Source: Hyphomicrobiales bacterium (GTDB lineage Bacteria; Pseudomonadota; Alphaproteobacteria; Rhizobiales; Rhizobiaceae). Taken from it: a DNA stretch of 64,000 nucleotides. Below the pieces are notes generated by a model that worked only from the letters and a program-made list of their open reading frames with translations, had not been told where the DNA came from and did no database searches. Made by a program: the position numbers and the translations under genes. The DNA lies in NCBI GenBank assembly GCA_900470195.1, contig UEIJ01000023.1, positions 124,001 to 188,000 of the forward strand, in the 5' to 3' direction. This document shows, piece after piece, positions 56,095-63,507 of this stretch; position 1 is the first letter of the stretch, and every line of letters starts with the position of its first letter.

Positions 56095-56972
56095 CACGCA
56101 GGATCGCTTTTCTGGGAACCGGCCTGATGGGCGCACCAATGGCCAACCGGCTTCTGGATGCGGGCTTTGACGTAACAGTCTGGAATCGGAACAGTGCCAA
56201 GTCTGCCCCTTTCGCTGAAAAAGGCGCCAAACTCGCTCAAACCGCCGCAGGCGCCGCTGGGGGCGCCGATATAGTCATCACCATGCTGACCGATGGTCCA
56301 GCGGTACGTGACGTCCTCTTCGAACAGGGTGTTGCTGCTGTCTTGAAAAAAGGCAGCACGGTTATAGACATGAGTTCAATTTCGCCGGACTTCGCACGCG
56401 AGCATGCCGAGCGTCTGGAGGCGATCGGCGTCAATCATATCGACGCCCCGGTCTCCGGTGGCGTGGTGGGTGCTCAGGAAGGTACGCTGGCCATCATGGC
56501 CGGAGGTGATGAAGCGATCATCGCTGGCGTCGCCGATGTATTCAAACCGATGGGGCGCCTTACCCGCGTTGGTCCTTCAGGTGCCGGTCAGCTCGCAAAA
56601 CTCGCCAATCAGCAGATTGTTGCCGTGACCATCGGAGCAATAGCAGAAGCAATGGTTCTTGTCGAAAAAGGCGGCGGATCGCGTGCTGCATTCCGCGATG
56701 CCATCCGCGGCGGTTTCTGTGAAAGCCGCATTCTCGAACTGCACGGCAAGCGGATGATTGAGCGCAATTTTGAGCCAGGCGGCACATCGCGCATTCAACT
56801 GAAAGATCTCAATTCGATCCTCAAGACCGCAGACGACCTGTCTTTGAGATTGCCATTGACCGAGACCGTACGCGAAGCCTTCGCCAATTTTGTGGAACAG
56901 GGCGGCGGCGAGAAAGATCACAGCGCCCTGCTCCTTCATGTCGAAAAGCTCAACGAGGGCCATAAGAGCTAG
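56091..56972 (+). CDS. 3-hydroxyisobutyrate dehydrogenase-like enzyme (beta-hydroxyacid dehydrogenase)
   Basis: NAD(P)-dependent enzyme, 293 residues. Signature FLGTGLMGAPMANRL, DAPVSGGVVGAQEGTLAIM, and catalytic Lys170 (GAGQLAKLANQ). The family includes tartronate-semialdehyde reductase and L-threonate dehydrogenase (LtnD), so a sugar-acid role fits. The start is a TTG at 56091 overlapping the previous stop codon (TTGA), with GGGAGG 6 nt upstream. Confidence 0.88.
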   Translation: MTRRIAFLGTGLMGAPMANRLLDAGFDVTVWNRNSAKSAPFAEKGAKLAQTAAGAAGGADIVITMLTDGPAVRDVLFEQGVAAVLKKGSTVIDMSSISPDFAREHAERLEAIGVNHIDAPVSGGVVGAQEGTLAIMAGGDEAIIAGVADVFKPMGRLTRVGPSGAGQLAKLANQQIVAVTIGAIAEAMVLVEKGGGSRAAFRDAIRGGFCESRILELHGKRMIERNFEPGGTSRIQLKDLNSILKTADDLSLRLPLTETVREAFANFVEQGGGEKDHSALLLHVEKLNEGHKS

Positions 56973-57006
56973 CGCGCTGGCAATTCAATTGCATTTGGGA
57001 GGTGCA

Positions 57007-58212
57007 ATGAAGATCACCGCAATCGAAACCATTCGCATCGCCGAACGGCCGAACCTGTTGTGGGTGGAAGTTCATACGGACGAAGGAATTGCCGGTCTCG
57101 GAGAAACCTTTTTCATGTCCGAAACTGTGGAGGCTTATCTGCACGAATATGTGGCGCCGCGCGTTCTCGGACGCGATCCGCTGCAGATCGACCTGCTGGC
57201 GTCTGACCTTGTGGGCTATCTCGGTTTCCGTTCAACCGGGGCCGAAGTGCGTGGCAACTCCGCTTTCGATATCGCCCTGTGGGATCTATACGGCAAGACT
57301 GCCAACCTCCCGATCGCTCAACTCCTCGGCGGCTTCAGCCGTCAATCTATCCGCACGTATAATACGTGTGCCGGAACGGAATACATCAAGAAGGCAACGG
57401 GCCAGCAATCCGCCAATTATGGCCTGGCTGGTGCCGGAGCTAATTATGACGATCTTAATGGCTTCCTGCACCGGGCAGACGAACTTGCACTCTCGCTGCT
57501 GGACGAGGGCATAACGGCGATGAAAATCTGGCCGTTCGACATGGCGGCGGAAAAGACACGCGGGCAATATATCTCTCAACCCGATCTCAAGGCGGCGTTG
57601 CAGCCTTTTGAGAAAATCCGGGCGGCTGTCGGCGATCGCATGGATATCATGGTTGAATTCCATTCCATGTGGCAGCTCTTGCCCGCGATGCAGATTGCCC
57701 GCGAGCTTGCACCCTTCAAGACCTTCTGGCATGAAGACCCGATCAAGATGGACAGTCTTGGCAGTCTCAAGCGTTATGCTGAAGCAAGCATTGCGCCGAT
57801 CTGCGCCTCCGAGACTTTAGGAAGCCGCTGGGCGTTTCGTGATCTCCTCGAAACCGGTGTCGCTGGTGTTGTCATGCTCGATCTGAGCTGGTGCGGCGGC
57901 CTGTCGGAAGCGCGCAAAATCGCCTCCATGGCAGAAGCCTGGCATCTTCCGGTCGCACCGCATGATTGCACGGGGCCGGTGGTCCTTTGCGCTTCGACGC
58001 ACCTGTCACTGAATGCACCGAATGCGCTCATTCAGGAAAGTGTTCGTGCATTTTACAAGACATGGTATCGCGATCTCGTCACGGCTTTGCCGGAAGTCAA
58101 GAACGGCATGATCACCGTTCCACCCGGCGCCGGATTAGGCATGGAACTGAATCCAGAACTGGACAAGGTTTATACCGTCGGCCGAAGAAAAACAGATCGA
58201 TCTAATTTTTGA
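57007..58212 (+). CDS. Mandelate racemase/enolase-superfamily sugar-acid dehydratase
   Basis: 401 residues from ATG 57007 (GGAGG upstream; the frame extends to 56890 inside the previous gene). An N-terminal capping domain is followed by a (beta/alpha)7 barrel. Mg2+ ligands are Glu217 (MVEFHS), Glu243 (WHEDPI) and Glu269 (CASETL). Candidate acid/base residues are Lys173 (AMKIWPF) and His319 (VAPHDC). Members dehydrate aldonates or aldarates to 2-keto-3-deoxy acids. The last codons (D-R-S-N-F) carry a palindromic AGATCGATCT. Confidence 0.88.
   Translation: MKITAIETIRIAERPNLLWVEVHTDEGIAGLGETFFMSETVEAYLHEYVAPRVLGRDPLQIDLLASDLVGYLGFRSTGAEVRGNSAFDIALWDLYGKTANLPIAQLLGGFSRQSIRTYNTCAGTEYIKKATGQQSANYGLAGAGANYDDLNGFLHRADELALSLLDEGITAMKIWPFDMAAEKTRGQYISQPDLKAALQPFEKIRAAVGDRMDIMVEFHSMWQLLPAMQIARELAPFKTFWHEDPIKMDSLGSLKRYAEASIAPICASETLGSRWAFRDLLETGVAGVVMLDLSWCGGLSEARKIASMAEAWHLPVAPHDCTGPVVLCASTHLSLNAPNALIQESVRAFYKTWYRDLVTALPEVKNGMITVPPGAGLGMELNPELDKVYTVGRRKTDRSNF
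58194..58203. promoter_or_regulatory. AGATCGATCT core matching the LacI-type palindrome at 43842
   Basis: The 10-bp palindromic core is identical to the centre of the 43842-43869 palindrome, and 16 of 20 positions agree in the wider window. It overlaps the end of the dehydratase gene, 137 bp before the FAH-family start. It could be a secondary operator or coding coincidence. Confidence 0.35.
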
Positions 58213-58267
58213 GGTTAGCGCGTTCTGAAGGCTGGACTCAACTCTGGACTGCTAATAATAGTACTAT

Positions 58268-58290
58268 TGTTGTCAGGCATCCTGACAACA
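58268..58290. promoter_or_regulatory. Perfect inverted repeat before the FAH/TRAP gene set
   Basis: Arms TGTTGTCAGG (58268-58277) and CCTGACAACA (58281-58290), 3-bp centre, 40 bp before GTG 58331. The half-site GTTGTC recurs in the 54995 operator (as GACAAC), so the same GntR protein may bind, or it may be a short hairpin in the mRNA. Confidence 0.55.
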
Positions 58291-58330
58291 TATGGCCAGT
58301 GGAAAACGGTCATACATTGGGAGGATATCT

Positions 58331-59500
58331 GTGCAAGACAAGCGTGAACTGAAAGCAACGGCGATACTGCCTGAGGACAGCCATTCAGCGGTTTTGATTG
58401 GCCGTGTGTGGTCGAAAGCCGAAAATGGCCCTTGTCCGGTATTGGTCAAAAATGGCCATGTGCACGATCTGTCCCGCTTGTCCGCTACGGTTTCCGGCCT
58501 TCTGGAGCGCAATTCGCTGATAGCTGAATTGAAAAATGCTGAGACCTTTCCAAAACTCGGCTCTATCGACGATTTTCTTTCCGGTGATCGGGGAGAGTTG
58601 CTTGCTCCCATAGACTTGCAATCCATCAAAGCAGCAGGCGTCACCTTTGCCGATAGCATGCTGGAACGTGTGATTGAAGAACAGGCCAAAGGCGACCCCT
58701 CCCGAGCCCGCGAGATTCGCGAACGCCTGGCTCCGGTCATTGGCGACAATTTGCGCGGTGTCGTTGCTGGCTCCGAGAAGGCAGCGGGGGTCAAAGCGCT
58801 TCTTCAGGAAATGGGGCTCTGGTCCCAATATCTGGAAGTTGGTATTGGACCGGATGCGGAAATCTTCACCAAATCCCAGCCGATGTCCGCTGTGGGATGC
58901 GGTGCAACTGTCGGCATCCTGCCCATTTCGCAATGGAACAATCCCGAACCCGAAGTCGTACTGGTTGTCACCTCTGATGGACGTATTGTCGGCGCAACTC
59001 TTGGCAATGACGTCAATCTTCGAGACGTGGAAGGGCGCTCAGCCCTCCTGCTGGGCAAAGCGAAGGATAATAATGCTTCCTGCGCTATCGGCCCGTTTAT
59101 CCGACTGTTCGACAGCGAATTCACCATGGACGTATTGCGCAAGCTCAAGCTGTCGTTGACTGTGCACGGAGCTGATGGCTTTGAGATGACGGGTGAAAGC
59201 CCGATGGAGGCGATCAGCCGCGATCCTGAAAATCTCGCATCGCAGATGATGAACCGCAATCATCAGTATCCGGATGGAGCAGTACTGTTTCTTGGCACCA
59301 TGTTCGCGCCCGTCAAGGACCGTCGCGGAGCCGGACAAGGTTTCACCCACGAAGTCGGCGACCGCGTGGAAATCTCCACGCCGAAGCTGGGCCGGCTCGT
59401 TAACTGGGTCGATCGCACCGACAAGTGTCCCGAATGGACATTTGGCATAAGGGCGCTGATCCAGAATCTGCAAGCGCGCAAGTTGCTCGATAAAGTCTGA
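58331..59500 (+). CDS. Fumarylacetoacetate-hydrolase-family enzyme, probable 2-keto-3-deoxy-acid dehydratase
   Basis: 389 residues from GTG 58331 (GGGAGGA 5 nt upstream; the in-frame ATG 58292 lies before the ribosome site). Core FAH-fold motifs: AGVTFADSMLERVIEEQAKG (metal-site region), EPEVVLVVTSDGRIVGATLGNDVNLRDVEG (acidic ligands) and SCAIGPFI. The length and arrangement resemble 2-keto-3-deoxy-D-arabinonate dehydratase-type proteins rather than the 280-residue hydrolases. With the enolase-superfamily dehydratase before it, a route from an aldonate to 2-oxoglutarate semialdehyde is plausible. Confidence 0.8.
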   Translation: MQDKRELKATAILPEDSHSAVLIGRVWSKAENGPCPVLVKNGHVHDLSRLSATVSGLLERNSLIAELKNAETFPKLGSIDDFLSGDRGELLAPIDLQSIKAAGVTFADSMLERVIEEQAKGDPSRAREIRERLAPVIGDNLRGVVAGSEKAAGVKALLQEMGLWSQYLEVGIGPDAEIFTKSQPMSAVGCGATVGILPISQWNNPEPEVVLVVTSDGRIVGATLGNDVNLRDVEGRSALLLGKAKDNNASCAIGPFIRLFDSEFTMDVLRKLKLSLTVHGADGFEMTGESPMEAISRDPENLASQMMNRNHQYPDGAVLFLGTMFAPVKDRRGAGQGFTHEVGDRVEISTPKLGRLVNWVDRTDKCPEWTFGIRALIQNLQARKLLDKV

Positions 59501-59510
59501 GGGCGGGTAG

Positions 59511-60035
59511 ATGACGAAAGCCATAGACTTCTTTTACAAGATACTTGGCGCAATCCTCGTCTTCCTCCTTGCCGGCATGGCTATTATGGTGTTCGTCAAC
59601 GTGATTTTGCGCTACGCCGCAAATTCCGGACTGACTGTATCGGAAGAACTTGCGCGTTATTTCTTCGTCTGGGTGTCGTTTCTCGGCGCCGTCCTCACCT
59701 TTCGCGAAAATAGCCATTTGGGCATCGAGTCGCTCGTTGCCCGCTTTGGGCGGCGGGGACGCGTTACCTTTATGGCGCTCAGCTATCTGATCATCCTGCT
59801 GTGTTCCGGAATTTTCTTCTGGGGCACCTGGAAACAGTTCGACATCAACGCCAGCATGGTTGCCCCCGTTACCGGCCTTTCGATGATCTGGGTCTACGGT
59901 GTCGGCCTGTTCACGGGTGGCGCTATGTTCATCATTGCCGCCGAACGCTTTCTGCGCGCAGTCACCGGTCATCTGACCGATGAAGAAATTGCCACCTTTG
60001 CGGGCGAGCACTCGCTCGACCATCTGATGGAGTAG
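59511..60035 (+). CDS. TRAP transporter small permease (DctQ-like)
   Basis: Four-helix inner-membrane subunit, 174 residues: MVFVNVILRYAANSGLTVSEELARYFFVWVSFLGA is the DctQ signature. It starts 10 bp after the FAH gene (GAGGGCGGG ribosome site) and ends 5 bp before the large subunit. Confidence 0.93.
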   Translation: MTKAIDFFYKILGAILVFLLAGMAIMVFVNVILRYAANSGLTVSEELARYFFVWVSFLGAVLTFRENSHLGIESLVARFGRRGRVTFMALSYLIILLCSGIFFWGTWKQFDINASMVAPVTGLSMIWVYGVGLFTGGAMFIIAAERFLRAVTGHLTDEEIATFAGEHSLDHLME

Positions 60036-60040
60036 ACGAC

Positions 60041-61318
60041 ATGACACTTCTAGTATTTGTCGGCTCGCTCCTCAGCGCCATGGCTATCGGTGTTCCGATC
60101 GCTTTCTCCCTAATGTTCTGCGGTGTCGTTCTCATGTGGTACATGGGGATGTTCAACACGCAGATCATCGCGCAGAACATGATTGCCGGCGTGGATTCCT
60201 TCACCCTTTTGGCAATCCCCTTTTTCATTCTGGCTGGCGAGCTTATGAATTCAGGCGGTTTGTCCCGCCGCATCATTGATTTCGCCATAGCTTGCGTCGG
60301 ACATATTCGCGGTGGCCTCGGCGTCGTCGCCATCCTTGCCGCCATCATCATGGCCAGCGTATCTGGGTCGGCTGCTGCCGACACTGCGGCATTGGCAACC
60401 ATCCTCGTCCCCATGATGGCGAAAGCAGGCTACAATATCCCGCGCTCTGCCGGACTGATGGCGGCGGGTGGCATCATCGCACCGGTCATCCCACCATCAA
60501 TGGCAATGATCGTATTCGGTGTTGCGGCGAATGTATCCATTACGCAGCTTTTCATGGCTGGCATCGTGCCGGGTCTGATGATGGGTATCGCCCTTCTCCT
60601 CACCTGGCAGATCGTCGTCAGAAAAGACAACCTCAAAGTGCTTCCGAAGCAATCCGGTAAAGATCGGTTACAGGCCACCGGACGTGCACTATGGGCCCTG
60701 GGCATGCCGATCATCATTCTTGGCGGCATCCGTATGGGTGTCATGACACCGACAGAAGCCGCCGTGGTCGCCGCCGCCTATGCCCTTTTTGTTGGCATGT
60801 TCATCTACCGCGAACTGAGATTTGTTGATCTTTACGGCGTCTTTTTGCGGGCTGCCAAAACGACATCCGTCATCATGTTCCTTGTCGCTTCTGCACTGGT
60901 GTCGTCGTGGTTGATAACGGCAGCAAATATTCCGGCCGAAATCAGCGGTTACATCGCGCCACTGATCGACAGTCCAAGGCTGCTGATGTTTGCGATCATG
61001 ATCCTCGTCCTGATTGTTGGAACCGCATTGGATCTGACCCCGACAATTCTGATCCTGACACCCGTCCTGATGCCGATTGTCAAACAAGCGGGGATCGATC
61101 CGGCCTATTTCGGTGTTCTTTTCATCATGAATACCAGCATAGGACTTATCACGCCTCCGGTCGGCGTTGTGCTGAATGTAGTAAGCGGCGTCTCTAAGGT
61201 GCCGCTTGGAAAGGTGGTCGCGGGCGTTACTCCATTCCTGATCTCGCAGGTGGTTGTGCTGTTCCTGCTGGTGCTGTTTCCAAAACTCGTACTGGTACCC
61301 ATGAACTGGCTTCACTAG
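60041..61318 (+). CDS. TRAP transporter large permease (DctM-like)
   Basis: Channel subunit, 425 residues, about 12 membrane spans. AIGVPIAFSLMFCGVVLMWY, IPFFILAGELMNSGGLSRRI, GSAAADTAALATILVPMM, APVIPPSMAMIVFG and INTSIGLITPPVGVVLNVV-like segments fit DctM. It drives Na+-coupled uptake of the solute bound by the downstream receptor. The stop codon TAG lies in the arm of a compound palindromic element. Confidence 0.94.
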   Translation: MTLLVFVGSLLSAMAIGVPIAFSLMFCGVVLMWYMGMFNTQIIAQNMIAGVDSFTLLAIPFFILAGELMNSGGLSRRIIDFAIACVGHIRGGLGVVAILAAIIMASVSGSAAADTAALATILVPMMAKAGYNIPRSAGLMAAGGIIAPVIPPSMAMIVFGVAANVSITQLFMAGIVPGLMMGIALLLTWQIVVRKDNLKVLPKQSGKDRLQATGRALWALGMPIIILGGIRMGVMTPTEAAVVAAAYALFVGMFIYRELRFVDLYGVFLRAAKTTSVIMFLVASALVSSWLITAANIPAEISGYIAPLIDSPRLLMFAIMILVLIVGTALDLTPTILILTPVLMPIVKQAGIDPAYFGVLFIMNTSIGLITPPVGVVLNVVSGVSKVPLGKVVAGVTPFLISQVVVLFLLVLFPKLVLVPMNWLH

Positions 61319-61422
61319 AGCGGATCCTGTTTTAACGGAATCGTTGGATCCGCTCTATCTATTTGTTTTTTCTGCATTTCTGAACGCAAAACCGTTTCAC
61401 ACTTTTGCTAGAAATGCTCTAG
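61315..61422. repeat. Compound palindromic intergenic element with terminator function
   Basis: Two hairpins in series inside an outer inverted repeat, CTAGAGC (61315-61321) / GCTCTAG (61416-61422). Hairpin 1: TAGAGCGGATCC (61316-61327) / GGATCCGCTCTA (61346-61357), followed by TCTATTTGTTTTTT, a good terminator. Hairpin 2: GCATTTCT (61374-61381) / AGAAATGC (61410-61417). The ordered nested arms suggest a dispersed intergenic repeat unit rather than random sequence; copy number cannot be judged from one window. Confidence 0.65.
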
Positions 61423-61452
61423 GTTTAACATCAACTCTGGGAGGAGAGTTCT

Positions 61453-62457
61453 ATGAAGAAATTGATTATGCTGGCAACAACCGCCCTCATGGCGGGAGCG
61501 CTTACCGTACCTGCCTTCGCCGAATTTCAGGACCGCAACATCCGCGTTTCCAACGGCATTAACGAGGATCACCCCGTCGGAAACGGCATCAAGTCAATGA
61601 ATGAATGCCTTGCTGAGAAGTCCGGCGGCAAGATGAAGATAACCGCGTTCTGGGGTGGAGCTCTGGGAGGCGATTTGCAGGCAACGCAAGCACTGCGTTC
61701 TGGTGTACAGGAAGGCGTTGTTACCTCATCATCTCCGCTCGTCGGGATAGTTCCCGCGCTAGGTGTTTTCGACCTGCCATTTCTCTTCGCAAATGATGAA
61801 GAGGCAGATGCTGTCGTCGACGGCCCCTTCGGCAAGATGATGGACGAAAAGCTTGCCGCCGTGGGTCTCGTCAATCTTGCCTATTGGGAAAACGGCTTCC
61901 GAAACCTTTCGAATTCAAAACACCCGGTCAATAAATGGGAAGATTTCAGCGGCATGAAAGTCCGCGTGATGCAGAACAATATCTTCCTCGATACATTCCA
62001 GAACTTCGGTGCCAATGCCACGCCTATGGCTTTCGGGGAAATCTTCTCGGCCTTGGAGACGAAGGCTATCGATGCTCAGGAAAACCCATACGTCACTATC
62101 GATACCTCAAAATTCTACGAAGTACAGAAATACGTAACAGAAACCAAACATGCCTATACGCCGTTTCTGTTTCTGTACTCGAAGCCGATCTTCGACACAT
62201 ACTCGCCGGAAGAACAAGCTGCGTTGCGTGAGTGCGCCATCGTGGGACGTGACGTAGAACGCAAGGTCATTCGTGAATTGAACCAGAAATCGCTCGAGAA
62301 GATCAAGGAAGCAGGTCTGGAAGTAAATACGCTTTCGCCAGAAGAGCATGCTCGCATGCTCGAGAAGTCCCAGCCGATCTATGCCAAATACAAATCTCAG
62401 ATCGGCGATGATGTCATCGATGCGGTGCAAAAGCAGCTGAGCGAAATTCGCAAATAA
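61453..62457 (+). CDS. TRAP transporter substrate-binding protein (DctP-like)
   Basis: Periplasmic receptor, 334 residues, with signal peptide (ALTVPAFA). The carboxylate-gripping Arg171 lies in GMKVRVMQN, followed by PMAFGEIFSALETKAIDAQENP, the DctP hallmark. Binds an organic acid, consistent with the sugar-acid enzymes upstream. GGGAGGAG precedes ATG 61453. It is last in the Q-M-P order and separated from the large permease by the palindromic element, so it may have its own transcript. Confidence 0.93.
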   Translation: MKKLIMLATTALMAGALTVPAFAEFQDRNIRVSNGINEDHPVGNGIKSMNECLAEKSGGKMKITAFWGGALGGDLQATQALRSGVQEGVVTSSSPLVGIVPALGVFDLPFLFANDEEADAVVDGPFGKMMDEKLAAVGLVNLAYWENGFRNLSNSKHPVNKWEDFSGMKVRVMQNNIFLDTFQNFGANATPMAFGEIFSALETKAIDAQENPYVTIDTSKFYEVQKYVTETKHAYTPFLFLYSKPIFDTYSPEEQAALRECAIVGRDVERKVIRELNQKSLEKIKEAGLEVNTLSPEEHARMLEKSQPIYAKYKSQIGDDVIDAVQKQLSEIRK

Positions 62458-62475
62458 ATTTAATTGAACCATGTG

Positions 62476-62504
62476 AACAGGCCGCGCTCACCACGCGGCC
62501 TGTT
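62476..62504. terminator. Bidirectional terminator after DctP
   Basis: Perfect 11-bp arms AACAGGCCGCG (62476-62486) and CGCGGCCTGTT (62494-62504), 7-nt loop, then TTCATTTCATT. Lies between convergent genes. Confidence 0.8.
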
Positions 62505-62513
62505 TCATTTCAT

Positions 62514-63434
62514 TCAAGCGGCTTTCCGGCGGCTGTTAACCCGTTCGGCCAGTTTGCGTGCACGCGCAAGACTATCCGCCTGTTCGGTACTGAAACGATC
62601 TTCTCCGATTTCCATGATCAGGAACGTATCGGGCAGGAAAGTTAGCTCATCGAAAATGTCTTCCCATGGAATATCGCCCCAACCAATCGGCAGATGCAGA
62701 TCGCCAATTCCAAGCGCCGTTGCCTCGGCGGAATGATAAAACTTGGTCATCGTGTAAGGGCGACCAAAACTGTCATGAACATGCAGATGCCCGGTTACGG
62801 GAGCCATGGCACGAATTTGCGGACGCCAATCGATTCCGAGACGACTGCACTCAATATAAGCATGGCTGAAGTCGATCAGCCCACAGACGGAAGGATGGTT
62901 GACCGCAGCTACCGTTTCGGCAACCTGCGCCGGTGTCTGGCGGTACTCGGCATCGTTCATTGCGAAGATATTTTCCAGCGCGATGCGGACACCATAAGAC
63001 TTTGCCAGTTCCGCCATTTCCGCCAGCGCATCCCGCTCCATCTCGTCGAGATCGGGAATGCGAGAAAGTGCAGGCATTGTCGCGTGACCGGAGTGATGAA
63101 CGAGTACTTCCGCTCCCACACGGTCGCAGAGTTCCAGCATTGCCCTGACTACTGCCTTTTGACACTCAAGATGCTCGCGATCCATGAAATTGGAGACAAT
63201 CTGTCCATGGACACTATAGCGGGTGTCAAACTGTCTGGTAATATTGACGAGGCGATCCACGCGCTGCGGAATGAGACGGCCACCCGAGATTATTTCCTCG
63301 CCATAGAGCGATAATTCCACAGCGTCCGAACCGAGTTCGACGATATTACGGATTGCGCCTTCAAGCGTGCTGAAATTGCCGTCACCCGTCGGGGTGCAAA
63401 AGCCAATCGCTGATATTATATTGTCAGAGGTCAT
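62514..63434 (-). CDS. Sugar phosphate isomerase/epimerase-like TIM-barrel protein
   Basis: Xylose-isomerase-like TIM barrel (AP_endonuc_2 family), 306 residues from ATG 63434 (AGGA upstream; in-frame ATGs at 63455 and 63503 are less supported). Metal-site signatures: LVHHSGHATMPAL, GVRIALENIF, CGLIDFSHAYIECS, HLHVHDSFGRPY and LIMEIGEDRFS carry the Glu/Asp/His ligands. Such enzymes isomerise or epimerise keto sugars and related acids. It converges on the TRAP operon, so a shared pathway is possible but not shown by co-transcription. Confidence 0.82.
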   Translation of the reverse strand: MTSDNIISAIGFCTPTGDGNFSTLEGAIRNIVELGSDAVELSLYGEEIISGGRLIPQRVDRLVNITRQFDTRYSVHGQIVSNFMDREHLECQKAVVRAMLELCDRVGAEVLVHHSGHATMPALSRIPDLDEMERDALAEMAELAKSYGVRIALENIFAMNDAEYRQTPAQVAETVAAVNHPSVCGLIDFSHAYIECSRLGIDWRPQIRAMAPVTGHLHVHDSFGRPYTMTKFYHSAEATALGIGDLHLPIGWGDIPWEDIFDELTFLPDTFLIMEIGEDRFSTEQADSLARARKLAERVNSRRKAA

Positions 63435-63459
63435 GATGCTCGTCCTGTGAGACATGAAA

Positions 63460-63492
63460 AATGCGCGAACTGGATCTCCGGTTTCGCGCATT
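63460..63492 (-). terminator. Terminator after the deaminase gene
   Basis: AATGCGCGAA (63460-63469) and TTCGCGCATT (63483-63492) pair perfectly; on the minus strand the stem runs into TTTTTC. It ends the deaminase transcript before the isomerase gene on the same strand. Confidence 0.75.
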
Positions 63493-63507
63493 CCCTCTGG
63501 CACGATG

